From: Bacteroidota bacterium
GTDB taxonomy: Bacteria; Bacteroidota; Ignavibacteria; Ignavibacteriales; Melioribacteraceae
NCBI GenBank assembly: GCA_023447335.1
Contig: JAEXOD010000202.1
Coordinates: forward strand, 1 to 20,565
Reading direction: 5' to 3'
Length of the DNA stretch: 20,565 nucleotides
A model generated the notes under the pieces. It was not told where the DNA came from. It did not search any database and saw only the letters and a list, made by a program, of their open reading frames with translations. The translations under genes were made by a program, and so were the position numbers. This document shows, piece after piece, positions 1-7,122 of this stretch. Each line of letters starts with the position of its first letter. Within the stretch, counting starts at the first letter, position 1.

Positions 1-447
1 AACAACGGTCTTGCATTTAATCTCTTCCCCTTTTAAGGTTTTAACACCCACAACTTGTTTATTCTCTTCAATAACTTCAACAACAGAATCTTCAACAATT
101 GTAGTGCAAGGCAATGATGCAATAAATTCCGAGGCAGCTTTACTATATAACTCTCTATCAGATTGGCACCTACCTGCCCAAACAGCCGGTCCCTTACTTC
201 TATTTAGTATTCTAAATTGTATTCCGGTTTGATCAGCCAAAAACCCCATGGCACCACCTAAGGCATCTATTTCATGAACAAGATGACCTTTAGCACTACC
301 GCCTATCGCTGGGTTACAGCTCATTCTACCAAAGCCGGATTTATCCATAGTAACTACTGCTACACTACATCCCATTTTATCGGCAGCATAAATCGCTTCA
401 ATTCCGGCATGTCCGCCACCGACTACTATTACATCAAAATATCTCAT
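1..447 (-). CDS. mnmG: MnmG, tRNA uridine-5-carboxymethylaminomethyl modification enzyme (N-terminal 149 residues, 3' end outside window)
   Basis: This is the FAD-binding partner of MnmE. Together they install the (carboxymethyl)aminomethyl group on U34 of tRNAs in the cytoplasm. Reading the complement from the ATG at 445-447, the protein starts MRYFDVIVVGGGHAGIEA. It has a Rossmann GGGHAG dinucleotide-binding motif at residues 10-15, then the hallmark MSCNPAIGG segment near residue 53, followed by AKGHLVHEIDALGGAMGF. The frame stays open to base 1. Family members are about 620 residues, so roughly a quarter is visible. It lies 104 nt downstream of mnmE on the same strand, and that gap contains three parS sites. 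The mnmE-mnmG pairing is a classic origin-proximal arrangement, often followed by rsmG and parAB, which would lie to the left of this window. Identification is near certain. Confidence 0.97.
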   Translation of the reverse strand, partial: MRYFDVIVVGGGHAGIEAIYAADKMGCSVAVVTMDKSGFGRMSCNPAIGGSAKGHLVHEIDALGGAMGFLADQTGIQFRILNRSKGPAVWAGRCQSDRELYSKAASEFIASLPCTTIVEDSVVEVIEENKQVVGVKTLKGEEIKCKTVV

Positions 448-458
448 TTATTCCTTTC

Positions 459-472
459 GTTTCACGTGAAAC
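459..472. promoter_or_regulatory. parS centromere site 1 (ParB binding)
   Basis: GTTTCACGTGAAAC is a perfect 14-bp palindrome identical to the core of the conserved bacterial parS site (TGTTTCACGTGAAACA); the flanking bases here are C and T. ParB nucleates on such sites to drive origin segregation. It lies 11 bp upstream of the mnmG start and is the nearest to mnmG of three copies in this gap. Confidence 0.93.
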
Positions 473-496
473 TATTTTTATTCAATTTTTTATCAT

Positions 497-510
497 GTTT
501 CACGTGAAAC
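497..510. promoter_or_regulatory. parS centromere site 2 (ParB binding)
   Basis: This is the same perfect 14-bp core, GTTTCACGTGAAAC, flanked by T and C. It starts 38 bp from the first copy. The palindrome lies within the presumed mnmE-mnmG transcript, so ParB bound here could also influence mnmG expression (inference). Confidence 0.93.
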
Positions 511-532
511 CATTTAATGGTTTTTTTATTAT

Positions 533-546
533 GTTTCACGTGAAAC
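533..546. promoter_or_regulatory. parS centromere site 3 (ParB binding)
   Basis: This is the third perfect 14-bp core, GTTTCACGTGAAAC, flanked by T on both sides. It starts 36 bp from the second copy and ends 5 bp before the mnmE stop codon. Three cores within 88 bp make a compact parS cluster. Confidence 0.93.
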
Positions 547-551
547 TATTT

Positions 552-1910
552 TTACTTACCTATACAAAACTTATCGAAGATATTATTCAAAATATCATCG
601 GTTGTAACAACACCAATTATTTCAGAAAGCGAGTCAATCGCATTACGCAAATCAACTGCAATAAATTCGCCGCTCATTTCTTGGTTAATTGAAGTTTTTG
701 CGGAGTTAAGATAATCTACGGTTCGTTTTAACGCATTATAATGTCTTACATTGTTTATTACAGTTGATTTTTCCGTATAAACCCCCTCCCCAACCGTATG
801 TTTTTTCATTTCCTCAAACAATTGATTTATACCTTCTCCGGTTTTTGAAGATATATAAACATCAGCATCTATTTTTTCATTTATCTCAAGGTCAATTTTA
901 TTTACAACCTTGATAACCTTTTTGGGGTCGGTATATTTATTCAACTCGTTTTTTATAGTTTCACTATAATCATTTTTTACATCGGTTAACCATAAAATTA
1001 TATCAGCATTTTTAATGGCGTCAAGCGACCTTTTTACACCTTCAATCTCAATAACATCATCTGATTTTCGAATTCCCGCAGTATCAAATATTTTAAATAA
1101 CACGCCGTCAATCGAAATTTCTTCTCTAATAATATCCCTAGTAGTCCCAGGAATATCGCTAACAATTGCACGGGCTTCTATTAAAATATAATTAAGAAGA
1201 GACGATTTACCCACATTCGGTTCACCGATTATCGCTAAATTTATACCGTCCCGAAGCACCTTGCCAAATCTATATGAATCTAATAAGTAATCTATTTCTT
1301 TTATCACTTTATCAATTTTTTCAGTAATTTCGTCTTTAGGCATAAACTCGTAACCTTCTTCGCTAAAGTCTAATTCAAGCTCAATTAGAGAAGAAGCGTT
1401 TAATAATGATTGCCTAAGCACTTGAACCTTTTGCGAAAGCATTCCGTCTAGCTGATTGCGTGCTCCCCTCAATGCTGAATCCGTTCTTGATTTAATTAAA
1501 TCTAAAACCGCCTCTGCTTGAGATAAATCAATTTTCCCATTTAAAAATGCGCGCTTTGTAAACTCGCCCGGTTCGGCACTTCTAACGTTTTTACTTAAGA
1601 GAATCTCAAGTATTTTCTTTGTAATCAATGAATTTCCGTGAGTGCTTATTTCTACAGAATCTTCTCCAGTATATGAGTTTGGTCCGCGAAAAACAGAAAT
1701 TAAAACATCATCTATTATGACATTTTTTTCATCAACTATTTTTCCATAATGAATTGTATGAGAAGCCGCATAACTTATTTTTGTCTTTCCTCTAAATATA
1801 GAATCTACTATTCTAAAGCTATCTTCTCCGCTAATCCTAATTACGGAAATAGCTCCTTCTCCGATTGGAGTGGCAACTGCAGTAATTGTGTCGTTTATTA
1901 ATAAGTTCAT
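552..1910 (-). CDS. mnmE: MnmE, tRNA modification GTPase
   Basis: This cytoplasmic, K+-dependent GTPase forms a complex with MnmG for wobble-uridine modification of tRNA. Its 452 residues match the family length (about 450-460). The N-terminal tetrahydrofolate-binding domain carries DTITAVATPIGEGAISVIRISG (within 7-28). A helical domain follows, and the G domain is inserted from about residue 220: P-loop GEPNVGKS at 229-236, switch I DIPGTTRD at 252-259, DTAG at 276-279 and NKID at 337-340. The protein ends with the essential C-terminal cysteine motif CIGK (C449). The ATG at 1908-1910 fits the family N-terminus, although no Shine-Dalgarno sequence is visible upstream. It is followed by three parS sites and mnmG on the same strand, and is divergent from the kinase gene at 2326. 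Confidence 0.98.
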   Translation of the reverse strand: MNLLINDTITAVATPIGEGAISVIRISGEDSFRIVDSIFRGKTKISYAASHTIHYGKIVDEKNVIIDDVLISVFRGPNSYTGEDSVEISTHGNSLITKKILEILLSKNVRSAEPGEFTKRAFLNGKIDLSQAEAVLDLIKSRTDSALRGARNQLDGMLSQKVQVLRQSLLNASSLIELELDFSEEGYEFMPKDEITEKIDKVIKEIDYLLDSYRFGKVLRDGINLAIIGEPNVGKSSLLNYILIEARAIVSDIPGTTRDIIREEISIDGVLFKIFDTAGIRKSDDVIEIEGVKRSLDAIKNADIILWLTDVKNDYSETIKNELNKYTDPKKVIKVVNKIDLEINEKIDADVYISSKTGEGINQLFEEMKKHTVGEGVYTEKSTVINNVRHYNALKRTVDYLNSAKTSINQEMSGEFIAVDLRNAIDSLSEIIGVVTTDDILNNIFDKFCIGK

Positions 1911-2325
1911 TTGGCAAAAGTTTTATAAAAAATTATTAAATATACAAATTTTTAAATTAATTTCCAAGATAAAACATTTGTAACTGATTAATTTATAATA
2001 AGTTATAAGATTTTGTTAATTTGTTTGAAATTAAAATCTAATAAATAAAACAACAACATGCTTAATAACATAATTTTTATCGAAAAGCACCTTACAAGAC
2101 ATTATATCCTTTATAAACGAAACACCCACTTAACAAAAATTTAACAATTCGAAAAAAGACGACTCGGCAAACAATTAATTTCCTTCTATTTTATTATTTA
2201 TCAACATCTTACATATTTTTTATTCCCCCCGTGCAAGTCAATCCGATAAATCATATTGCTTTATTAATAATTTCTTAATTAAGACAATTATATCACATTA
2301 TATATATTTTAAATAAAAAAATTTT
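1911..2325. other. 415-bp AT-rich divergent intergenic region
   Basis: This gap separates the divergent starts of mnmE (minus) and the first histidine kinase (plus), so it must hold both promoters. No convincing -35/-10 or sigma-54 element stands out. It is strongly AT-rich, with one C-run around 2225. A single near-match to a DnaA box, TTATCAACA, lies at 2198-2206. I see no tRNA, no open frame of note and no strong hairpin. The neighbouring parS cluster puts it close to the chromosome origin, but the box content is too low to call oriC. Confidence 0.5.
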
Positions 2326-3645
2326 ATGATACTAAAAATAATTAAAAATATTTATAAAGGAAGTTTGTTAGAAAAAGGCGTACTCGAAATTGCAAGTATA
2401 TACGGTGTTAGTCACTCCGAAATGACCGAATTAGAAACAATAAAAGATACGGGGATCAATATTTCTCGTTCTTTGGCGTTTATCGCTTTATTTACAATAA
2501 TTTTCATGACTTGTTACGAAGCAGCTAAACAATTCTACTTTCCCGTATTAACATTGTGGCAGTCGCACATTATCACGATACTGTTTTCGGGTGCAGTTGC
2601 TCCGATTGCATCTTATTTTGCTCTTAAACGAATTGAGATATTAAGCAAAAGATTGCTCAAAGAGCTTAATGAAAATAAAAAGCTAAGCAATGACTTAATT
2701 GCAATAAACAATTCACTTGAAATACGCGTTAACGAAAGAACTGCCGAATTAGTCAGTTTAAATTCACTGCTTTCTAACGAAGTGGAGCAAAGAAAAAATG
2801 CAGAACAAGAGCTAAGAAATCAAACAGAAATATTAAAATCAAAGAATACTTTACTAAATATTCAGAATGAACAGCTTGCGATTTTAAACAACAAATTATT
2901 GTCATCTCAGCAAAAACTTAGTGAATCGTTGGAAACAAAGAACTTTTTGTTTTCAATAATTGCCCATGATTTACGCTCCCCATTTAATACTTTGCTAGGA
3001 ACAACAAAAATGTTAGAGTGCGACTTTGAAGAATTCGAATTACGCGAAATAAAAGAAATAACAAAAAGTATAAACAGCTCGTCTCAAAACATATATAAAC
3101 TACTTGAAAATCTTTTACACTGGTCAATGTTACAAACTAATAAAATAACATTTAGCCCTATTCAATTTAATATTGAAATAATAATTTATGATATTTATAA
3201 TCTATATAAGGAATCAATAATAAACAAAAACATAACAGTAATTTTGCCTCACAATAAAGACATAAACGTTACAGCAGATAAAGACATGATAGAACTGGTA
3301 ATAAGGAACCTGCTTTCAAACGCCATTAAATATACTCCTATTAACGGAAAAATAACAATATACACAATGGATAACGATACTTCGTTTGCTTTATCTGTTG
3401 AGGATAGCGGAATGGGTATGGATGAAGACAGACTAAAGATACTATTCACAAAAAATATAAAATCAACGTTAGGAACAAATAAAGAAACAGGTACAGGTTT
3501 AGGATTACAATTATGCAAAGAGTTTATAGAACTTCACAAAGGCGAATTACTAGTAAATAGCAAAAAAGGGTTGGGTACAACATTTACTTTTTCAATCCCT
3601 AAAACTTATAACCAAATATCCGGGGAAATATGGAATCAATCATAA
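2326..3645 (+). CDS. Membrane histidine kinase with two-TM N-terminal module (first of tandem pair)
   Basis: This 439-residue sensor kinase autophosphorylates a histidine and passes the phosphate to an unidentified response regulator. Two membrane segments lie at about 48-65 and 81-100, joined by a short loop containing LTLWQSH; there is no large periplasmic sensor. A long coiled-coil linker follows at about 101-205. The HisKA H-box is IIAHDLRSPF with phospho-acceptor H214. The ATPase domain has an N-box with N332 (NLLSNAIKYT), a G1 box DSGMG (360-364) and a G2 box GTGLGL (389-394). There is no PAS domain. The start is an ATG in a very AT-rich leader without a clear ribosome site. The next gene overlaps its end by 16 nt and is a paralogue with the same membrane module, so the two are probably co-translated and may sense the same signal or heterodimerise (inference). 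No regulator gene is adjacent. Confidence 0.9.
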   Translation: MILKIIKNIYKGSLLEKGVLEIASIYGVSHSEMTELETIKDTGINISRSLAFIALFTIIFMTCYEAAKQFYFPVLTLWQSHIITILFSGAVAPIASYFALKRIEILSKRLLKELNENKKLSNDLIAINNSLEIRVNERTAELVSLNSLLSNEVEQRKNAEQELRNQTEILKSKNTLLNIQNEQLAILNNKLLSSQQKLSESLETKNFLFSIIAHDLRSPFNTLLGTTKMLECDFEEFELREIKEITKSINSSSQNIYKLLENLLHWSMLQTNKITFSPIQFNIEIIIYDIYNLYKESIINKNITVILPHNKDINVTADKDMIELVIRNLLSNAIKYTPINGKITIYTMDNDTSFALSVEDSGMGMDEDRLKILFTKNIKSTLGTNKETGTGLGLQLCKEFIELHKGELLVNSKKGLGTTFTFSIPKTYNQISGEIWNQS

Positions 3646-5171
3646 AATTAATTTTTCTAAACAATCATACAAAATTTATTGACAACGTATCAGCAATAAA
3701 AAAAATGAAAACTATCGCAAGCGAAAAAATGAAAGAAAATAATATGTTTTTTTCTCTGCTTTATATTTCTTTAATAACTATTATAATAATGACGATATAC
3801 GAGGCAACAAAACAGGAATTATTGCCCAAATTAACATTGTGGGAATCACACACTATTACAATACTTTTTACGGGACTTACAGCTCCGTTTGCCGCTTATT
3901 TTGTAATAAAAAAAATATTTGAGTTAAAAAACAAATTGGCAATTGAGTTAATTGAAAAAGAAAAAGCATATAATCAGCTAAATGAACTAAATGAATACTT
4001 AGAACATAAGGTAGAGGCAAGAACCCGTGAACTGAGTGATTCTTATAATAAGTTGAGCGAAGAAGTAGCCTGTAGACAAAAAGCAGAAGAGCAACAAAAA
4101 CTTGATGAGTTAAAATATAGGATACTATTTGAACAATCACCATTTGGAATTTTGGTTTACGATACGAAATTAAAAATAACTCAGGCAAATAAAAAGATAA
4201 AAGAAGAGTTAAAAGAAATAGGTTATAATTTTGAAGAACTTGATTTAAACAATTTAAAAACCGAAAAACTAAAAAATGCATTTTTAACCGGCTTAACGGG
4301 TGTGCCCGATTATTATGAAGGTGAATTAACTACAATGAACGAACACAAGGTTTATGCCTTAGTAAAGATAAATCCGATGTTTGATAAAAAAGGAAGAATA
4401 ATCGGCGGTTTGGCAAGTATAGAAAATATTACAAAACGGAAAGAATTTGAAAATGCATTATTGCTTGCAAAAGAAAATGCGGAAAAATCAGCTTTATTAA
4501 AATCCGAGTTCTTAGCACAAATTTCTCATGAAATAAGAACACCGATTAATTCCATATTAAGTTTTTCTTCTTTAATAAAAAGCGAAGTCGAGGAGATGGT
4601 TGATAAAGAGACTAAAGAAGGATTTAACGTAATAGAAAAACAAGGATTCAGAATTATAAGAACAATGGATCTAATTTTAAATATGGCTGAATTGCAGCAA
4701 AACATTTACGAACCTAATTTCAGGGAAATAAACTTACTTGAAGAAATTATATCGAAAATGAAAAGTACGATTGAATTGGACTGCAATAAAAAGAAATTGT
4801 GGTTTTATATAATTAACGAATTAGAAAACGACATATCTGTGATAGCAGATTGTTATTCGTTAAGTCAAATATTTCAAAATCTTTTAGACAACGCCGTAAA
4901 ATATACAGAAAAAGGCGGTGTAATTTTAAGAATTAAAAAGAACAATTTTAAATTAATTGTAGAAATTGAAGATACGGGAATAGGAATTTCCAAAGATTAC
5001 TTGGAAAAACTGTTCGGTGTATTTAGCCAAGAAGAGCAAGGTTATAGCAGAAAATACGAAGGGAACGGTTTAGGATTAGCCCTTGTAAAGGGTTATTGTG
5101 ATTTAAACAAAATTGACATAAAATTTGAAAGTACAAAAAACATAGGTACAAAAGTTATTTTATCTTTTTAA
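3630..5171 (+). CDS. Membrane PAS histidine kinase (second of tandem pair)
   Basis: This 513-residue sensor kinase has two membrane segments at about 40-57 and 75-94. Their connecting loop, LPKLTLWESHTITILFTG, closely mirrors the upstream kinase. A coiled coil (about 100-160), a PAS domain (about 161-275, ending in an ITKRKEFENAL-type exit helix) and a HisKA H-box QISHEIRTPINSIL with H300 follow. The ATPase domain has N421 (NLLDNAVKYT), DTGIG at 448-452 and GNGLGL at 478-483. The chosen ATG lies 16 nt inside the preceding gene. GGGGA sits 3 nt upstream of it, and the resulting N-terminus (MESIIKLIF) resembles that of the paralogue (MILKIIKNI), which supports this start over the internal ATG at 3705. 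The PAS domain is the main difference between the twins. The cognate regulator is not in the neighbourhood, so the pathway is unknown. Confidence 0.9.
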   Translation: MESIIKLIFLNNHTKFIDNVSAIKKMKTIASEKMKENNMFFSLLYISLITIIIMTIYEATKQELLPKLTLWESHTITILFTGLTAPFAAYFVIKKIFELKNKLAIELIEKEKAYNQLNELNEYLEHKVEARTRELSDSYNKLSEEVACRQKAEEQQKLDELKYRILFEQSPFGILVYDTKLKITQANKKIKEELKEIGYNFEELDLNNLKTEKLKNAFLTGLTGVPDYYEGELTTMNEHKVYALVKINPMFDKKGRIIGGLASIENITKRKEFENALLLAKENAEKSALLKSEFLAQISHEIRTPINSILSFSSLIKSEVEEMVDKETKEGFNVIEKQGFRIIRTMDLILNMAELQQNIYEPNFREINLLEEIISKMKSTIELDCNKKKLWFYIINELENDISVIADCYSLSQIFQNLLDNAVKYTEKGGVILRIKKNNFKLIVEIEDTGIGISKDYLEKLFGVFSQEEQGYSRKYEGNGLGLALVKGYCDLNKIDIKFESTKNIGTKVILSF

Positions 5172-5221
5172 TTGTGATAAATTTTTAATATTTTTATATA
5201 ACTAAAAAGGTAAAAATAATT

Positions 5222-5833
5222 ATGTCAGAAATTAAAGCGATTGTATTCGATTTAGGGAACGTATTAATTCCGTTTGATTACAATATAATAATAAACAGAC
5301 TGGATCTAATTGAAGAAGGATTGGGCAAAAGATTCTATAATTTATATCAAGTAAACTATCATTTACATCGTGCCTACGAGAAATTTGCTATAAACACTGA
5401 AGAGTTTATAAAGGAAATGCTTGAGTTTACCGAGCACAAGATTGATAGTGAAACTTTTTGCAAAATTTATTCAGAAATTTTCACTATAAACGAAAATTTG
5501 ACAGCCCTTTTACCGATTTTAAAAAAGAACTATAAATTAGTTTTATTATCTAATACAAATTATATCCATCAAAAATACGGTTATGAACATTATAAATTTT
5601 TTGAGCATTTCGATAAACTTATCCTTTCTCACGAAGTAAAAGCAGTAAAACCGGAACCTGAAATTTATAACGAAGTAATGGCTTATACCGGCTTTAAACC
5701 CGAAGAACATATTTTTATAGATGACGTTCAAGAATATATTGACGGAGCAAAATCAGTTGGTTGGAATGCAATTAGATTTATTTCAAACTCACAGTTAGAA
5801 AGAGAATTAAACAACTATCAAATATTGTTTTAA
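5222..5833 (+). CDS. HAD-superfamily phosphatase (YihX-like)
   Basis: This 203-residue cytoplasmic haloacid-dehalogenase-fold hydrolase probably removes phosphate from a small metabolite. Motif I is VFDLGNVL with nucleophile D10. The usual second aspartate is replaced by G12, as in YihX-type alpha-glucose-1-phosphate phosphatases and related subfamily IA proteins. Motif II is LLSNTN (S110), motif III is the lysine of AVKPEPEIY (K143), and motif IV is FIDDVQEYIDGA (D167/D168). A helical cap occupies about residues 17-90. Length is typical. It starts 50 nt after the kinase gene on the same strand, with a weak AAAAAGG 11-12 nt upstream of the ATG, so co-transcription is possible but not shown. 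Substrate cannot be assigned from sequence. Two hairpins lie immediately downstream. Confidence 0.88.
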   Translation: MSEIKAIVFDLGNVLIPFDYNIIINRLDLIEEGLGKRFYNLYQVNYHLHRAYEKFAINTEEFIKEMLEFTEHKIDSETFCKIYSEIFTINENLTALLPILKKNYKLVLLSNTNYIHQKYGYEHYKFFEHFDKLILSHEVKAVKPEPEIYNEVMAYTGFKPEEHIFIDDVQEYIDGAKSVGWNAIRFISNSQLERELNNYQILF

Positions 5834-5835
5834 TA

Positions 5836-5861
5836 AAGCATTAATTTTATCATTGATGCTT
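5836..5861 (+). terminator. Hairpin just after the HAD gene, possible weak terminator
   Basis: The arms AAGCATTAA (5836-5844) and TTGATGCTT (5853-5861) pair over 9 bp with one T-G wobble around an 8-nt loop, starting 2 nt after the stop codon. There is no uridine run directly after it, so termination strength is doubtful. Confidence 0.4.
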
Positions 5862-5900
5862 ACAAGTTAAGCAAAATTAATACAACTTTTTAATTAAAAC

Positions 5901-5930
5901 GACTTATCTTTTAGTGATTAAAGATAAATC
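5901..5930. repeat. Inverted repeat between the HAD gene and the tandem repeat array
   Basis: The arms GACTTATCTTT (5901-5911) and AAAGATAAATC (5920-5930) are complementary at 10 of 11 positions around an 8-nt loop. It sits 7 bp before the 97-bp repeat array begins. It may be a terminator for either strand or a protein site; neither is certain. Confidence 0.5.
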
Positions 5931-5937
5931 AATTATT

Positions 5938-6162
5938 CTCGTCTAAGTTAAAATTAATCTCGTCTAAGCGTAAACACATAAGTTGTTTTATTTTAACAAG
6001 TTAACTAATTTTTTCGTCTAAATTACGTCTAAACCTCGTCTAAGTTAAAATTAATCTCGTCTAAATGCAAACACATAAATTGTTTTATTTTAACAAGTTA
6101 ACTAATTTTTTCGTCTAAATTGCGTCTAAACCTCGTCTAAGTTAAAATTAATCTCGCCTAAA
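5938..6162. repeat. 97-bp tandem repeat, 2.3 copies, with helically spaced CGTCTAA elements
   Basis: Copies lie at 5938-6034 and 6035-6131, with a partial third copy at 6132-6162. The two full copies differ at only a few positions. Each unit holds four CGTCTAA heptamers. Across the array they start at 5940, 5961, 6015, 6026, 6037, 6058, 6112, 6123 and 6134, with a degenerate CGCCTAA at 6155. Spacings are 21, 54, 11, 11 and so on, each near a multiple of a DNA turn. Each full unit also has a near-palindrome TTAACAAGTTAA (5993-6004 and 6090-6101). The period is not a multiple of three and the frames contain stops, so the array is not a coding repeat. The partial third copy supplies the last codons and the stop of the small ORF at 6126-6311. 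It resembles an iteron-like protein-binding array; the binding protein is unknown. Confidence 0.9.
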
Positions 6163-6311
6163 ATCCACTGTCTATTGTCTCCAAGTTTTATCATTCTTTT
6201 TCGTTTCATTTTTTGAAGAATATTTTTAATTTTATGTTTTTTTTGTTCCAAATCTAACACATCAGGAAGTTTTGCTACTAATAAAAATATTACTTCAACC
6301 ATTCTTTCCAA
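6126..6311 (-). CDS. Small hypothetical protein, possible winged-helix remnant, ending inside the repeat array
   Basis: This 61-residue frame begins 22 nt inside the 3' end of the ArsC-like gene; an alternative ATG is at 6300-6302. The N-terminus is hydrophobic (VEVIFLLVAKLPDVL). A lysine-rich stretch follows, KKHKIKNILQKMKRKRMIKL, then GDNRQWIL, a pattern like the recognition helix and wing of a winged-helix DNA-binding domain. The last residues, GEINFNLDEV, and the TAG stop come from the partial third copy of the 97-bp repeat. It could be a real short regulator, the 3' stump of a larger lost gene, or non-coding. I do not recognise a family. The overlap with the upstream gene would allow translational coupling. 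Confidence 0.4.
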   Translation of the reverse strand: MERMVEVIFLLVAKLPDVLDLEQKKHKIKNILQKMKRKRMIKLGDNRQWILGEINFNLDEV

Positions 6312-6634
6312 ATATCGGGGCAGTATCCTAAAGTGACATCAGTTTTTGTTCTGACTATAGGAGTAACAAATAACAACGGATCATTTAATAGTTCTTCTTC
6401 TTTCTCAAATTTAATATATTGTAAATTTCTTTTTCGATATTGTTTGCCCTCGGTATTCAAAAGATCATCAATAGAAAATTTACGTTTTATACTTTCCAGT
6501 TCGCCTTTACTAACCCCTTTTTCTGCTAAATTGCGAAATTGAAATTTAATATTTCTTTCCTTAAAAAAACGTTCGGCTTTTTGGGTATCTTTACAATCTT
6601 TCACCCCAAATATCTGTAGATTTTCAACCGGCAT
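6290..6634 (-). CDS. ArsC/Spx-like thioredoxin-fold protein
   Basis: This 114-residue protein of the ArsC/Spx/YffB family has a thioredoxin-like fold and is cytoplasmic. The N-terminal strand and active-site loop read LQIFGVKDCKDTQKAERFF, with a single N-terminal cysteine (C14) and no CXXC partner. Further on are the family-typical TPIVR (P92, R95) and GYCPDIWKEWL near the end (C105). True arsenate reductases use a similar cysteine plus arginines, but the general ArsC-like group is mostly of unknown function, so I do not assign arsenate reduction. Its ATG overlaps the TAA stop of the lipoprotein gene by one base (TAATG arrangement), a sign of translational coupling. The downstream 61-residue frame overlaps its end by 22 nt. 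Confidence 0.85.
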   Translation of the reverse strand: MPVENLQIFGVKDCKDTQKAERFFKERNIKFQFRNLAEKGVSKGELESIKRKFSIDDLLNTEGKQYRKRNLQYIKFEKEEELLNDPLLFVTPIVRTKTDVTLGYCPDIWKEWLK

Positions 6635-7053
6635 TATTCAACCTTAAAAGTTTTATTTATATCTTTAGATTTTCCGCTTAATTCGTCTTTAACATTAAAA
6701 ATAACGGTATAATCCCCTTTTTCATACGTACTATCTAAAACCATTTGACATTCTAAAGCAATATCCATTATTCTTTCATTACTTTCCTTTTCTATTACAT
6801 CTTTAAATATTCCGGATTTAATATTATTGCCCGGAGTCATTAAATCAACCGAATAGGATATTTTAGCGCTAAATTTACCATCTTTTTCTTCTTGTTTAAA
6901 TCCTTTAACATTTACTGACGAATTTAATTCCCAGCCGCTATCCAGAGAATAACAAAAAGCCTCGGGACTAAATAATTCAACTTTTACTTCTTCCTCTTTA
7001 CTGCAAGCAAAGATTAATAATGAGAATAGAAACAAAACTAGTAATTTTTTCAT
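6634..7053 (-). CDS. Small predicted lipoprotein of unknown function
   Basis: From the ATG at 7051-7053 the protein is 139 residues. It has a short basic start (MKK), a hydrophobic core LLVLFLFSLLI and a lipobox IFAC, giving a lipidated C17 followed by SKEEE, so it should be anchored to a membrane in the envelope. The mature part is beta-rich, with VDLMTPGNNI and a C-terminal segment GDYTVIFNVKDELSGKSKDINKTF that looks like an immunoglobulin-like sandwich. A longer reading from TTG at 7069-7071 adds six residues before the signal peptide; the ATG, with GGTTAGG about 7 nt upstream, fits better. It starts 69 nt after the kinase stop on the same strand and overlaps the ArsC-like gene by one base. 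No family recognised; a role near the kinase or exporter is only inference. Confidence 0.8.
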   Translation of the reverse strand: MKKLLVLFLFSLLIFACSKEEEVKVELFSPEAFCYSLDSGWELNSSVNVKGFKQEEKDGKFSAKISYSVDLMTPGNNIKSGIFKDVIEKESNERIMDIALECQMVLDSTYEKGDYTVIFNVKDELSGKSKDINKTFKVE

Positions 7054-7122
7054 GATATACCTAACCAACAATTAAATTTTAAAAGTACAATTATTTTATT
7101 ATATTATCAACAGTATTCGTTT

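Noticed and set aside
11..507. Short plus-strand ORFs over the window start
   Set aside because: They are antisense to mnmG, whose minus-strand frame has clear family motifs throughout.
495..692. 65-residue plus-strand ORF starting MFHVKPF, with MFHVK repeated
   Set aside because: The repeated MFHVK is just the translated parS palindrome, and the rest is antisense to the mnmE 3' end.
1911..2325. Possible oriC in the gap upstream of mnmE
   Set aside because: The parS cluster makes an origin nearby plausible, but only one imperfect DnaA box (TTATCAACA at 2198-2206) is seen, with no cluster and no dnaA or dnaN gene.
3877..4281. 134-residue minus-strand ORF opposite the second kinase
   Set aside because: It is antisense to the coiled coil and PAS region; its Leu/Phe richness merely reflects the Lys/Glu-rich sense strand.
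5938..6162. CRISPR array
   Set aside because: The 97-bp units are near-identical throughout, with no unique spacers and no cas genes; the short heptamers are irregularly but periodically placed.
6126..6292. Frameshifted C-terminal extension of the ArsC-like gene
   Set aside because: The ArsC-like protein is full length at 114 residues and ends with the family-typical CPDIWKEWL segment, so no frameshift is needed.
7054..7071. Upstream TTG start for the lipoprotein (MLVRYI extension)
   Set aside because: It would add six residues before a normal MKK signal peptide start; the ATG at 7051-7053 gives a standard lipoprotein signal.
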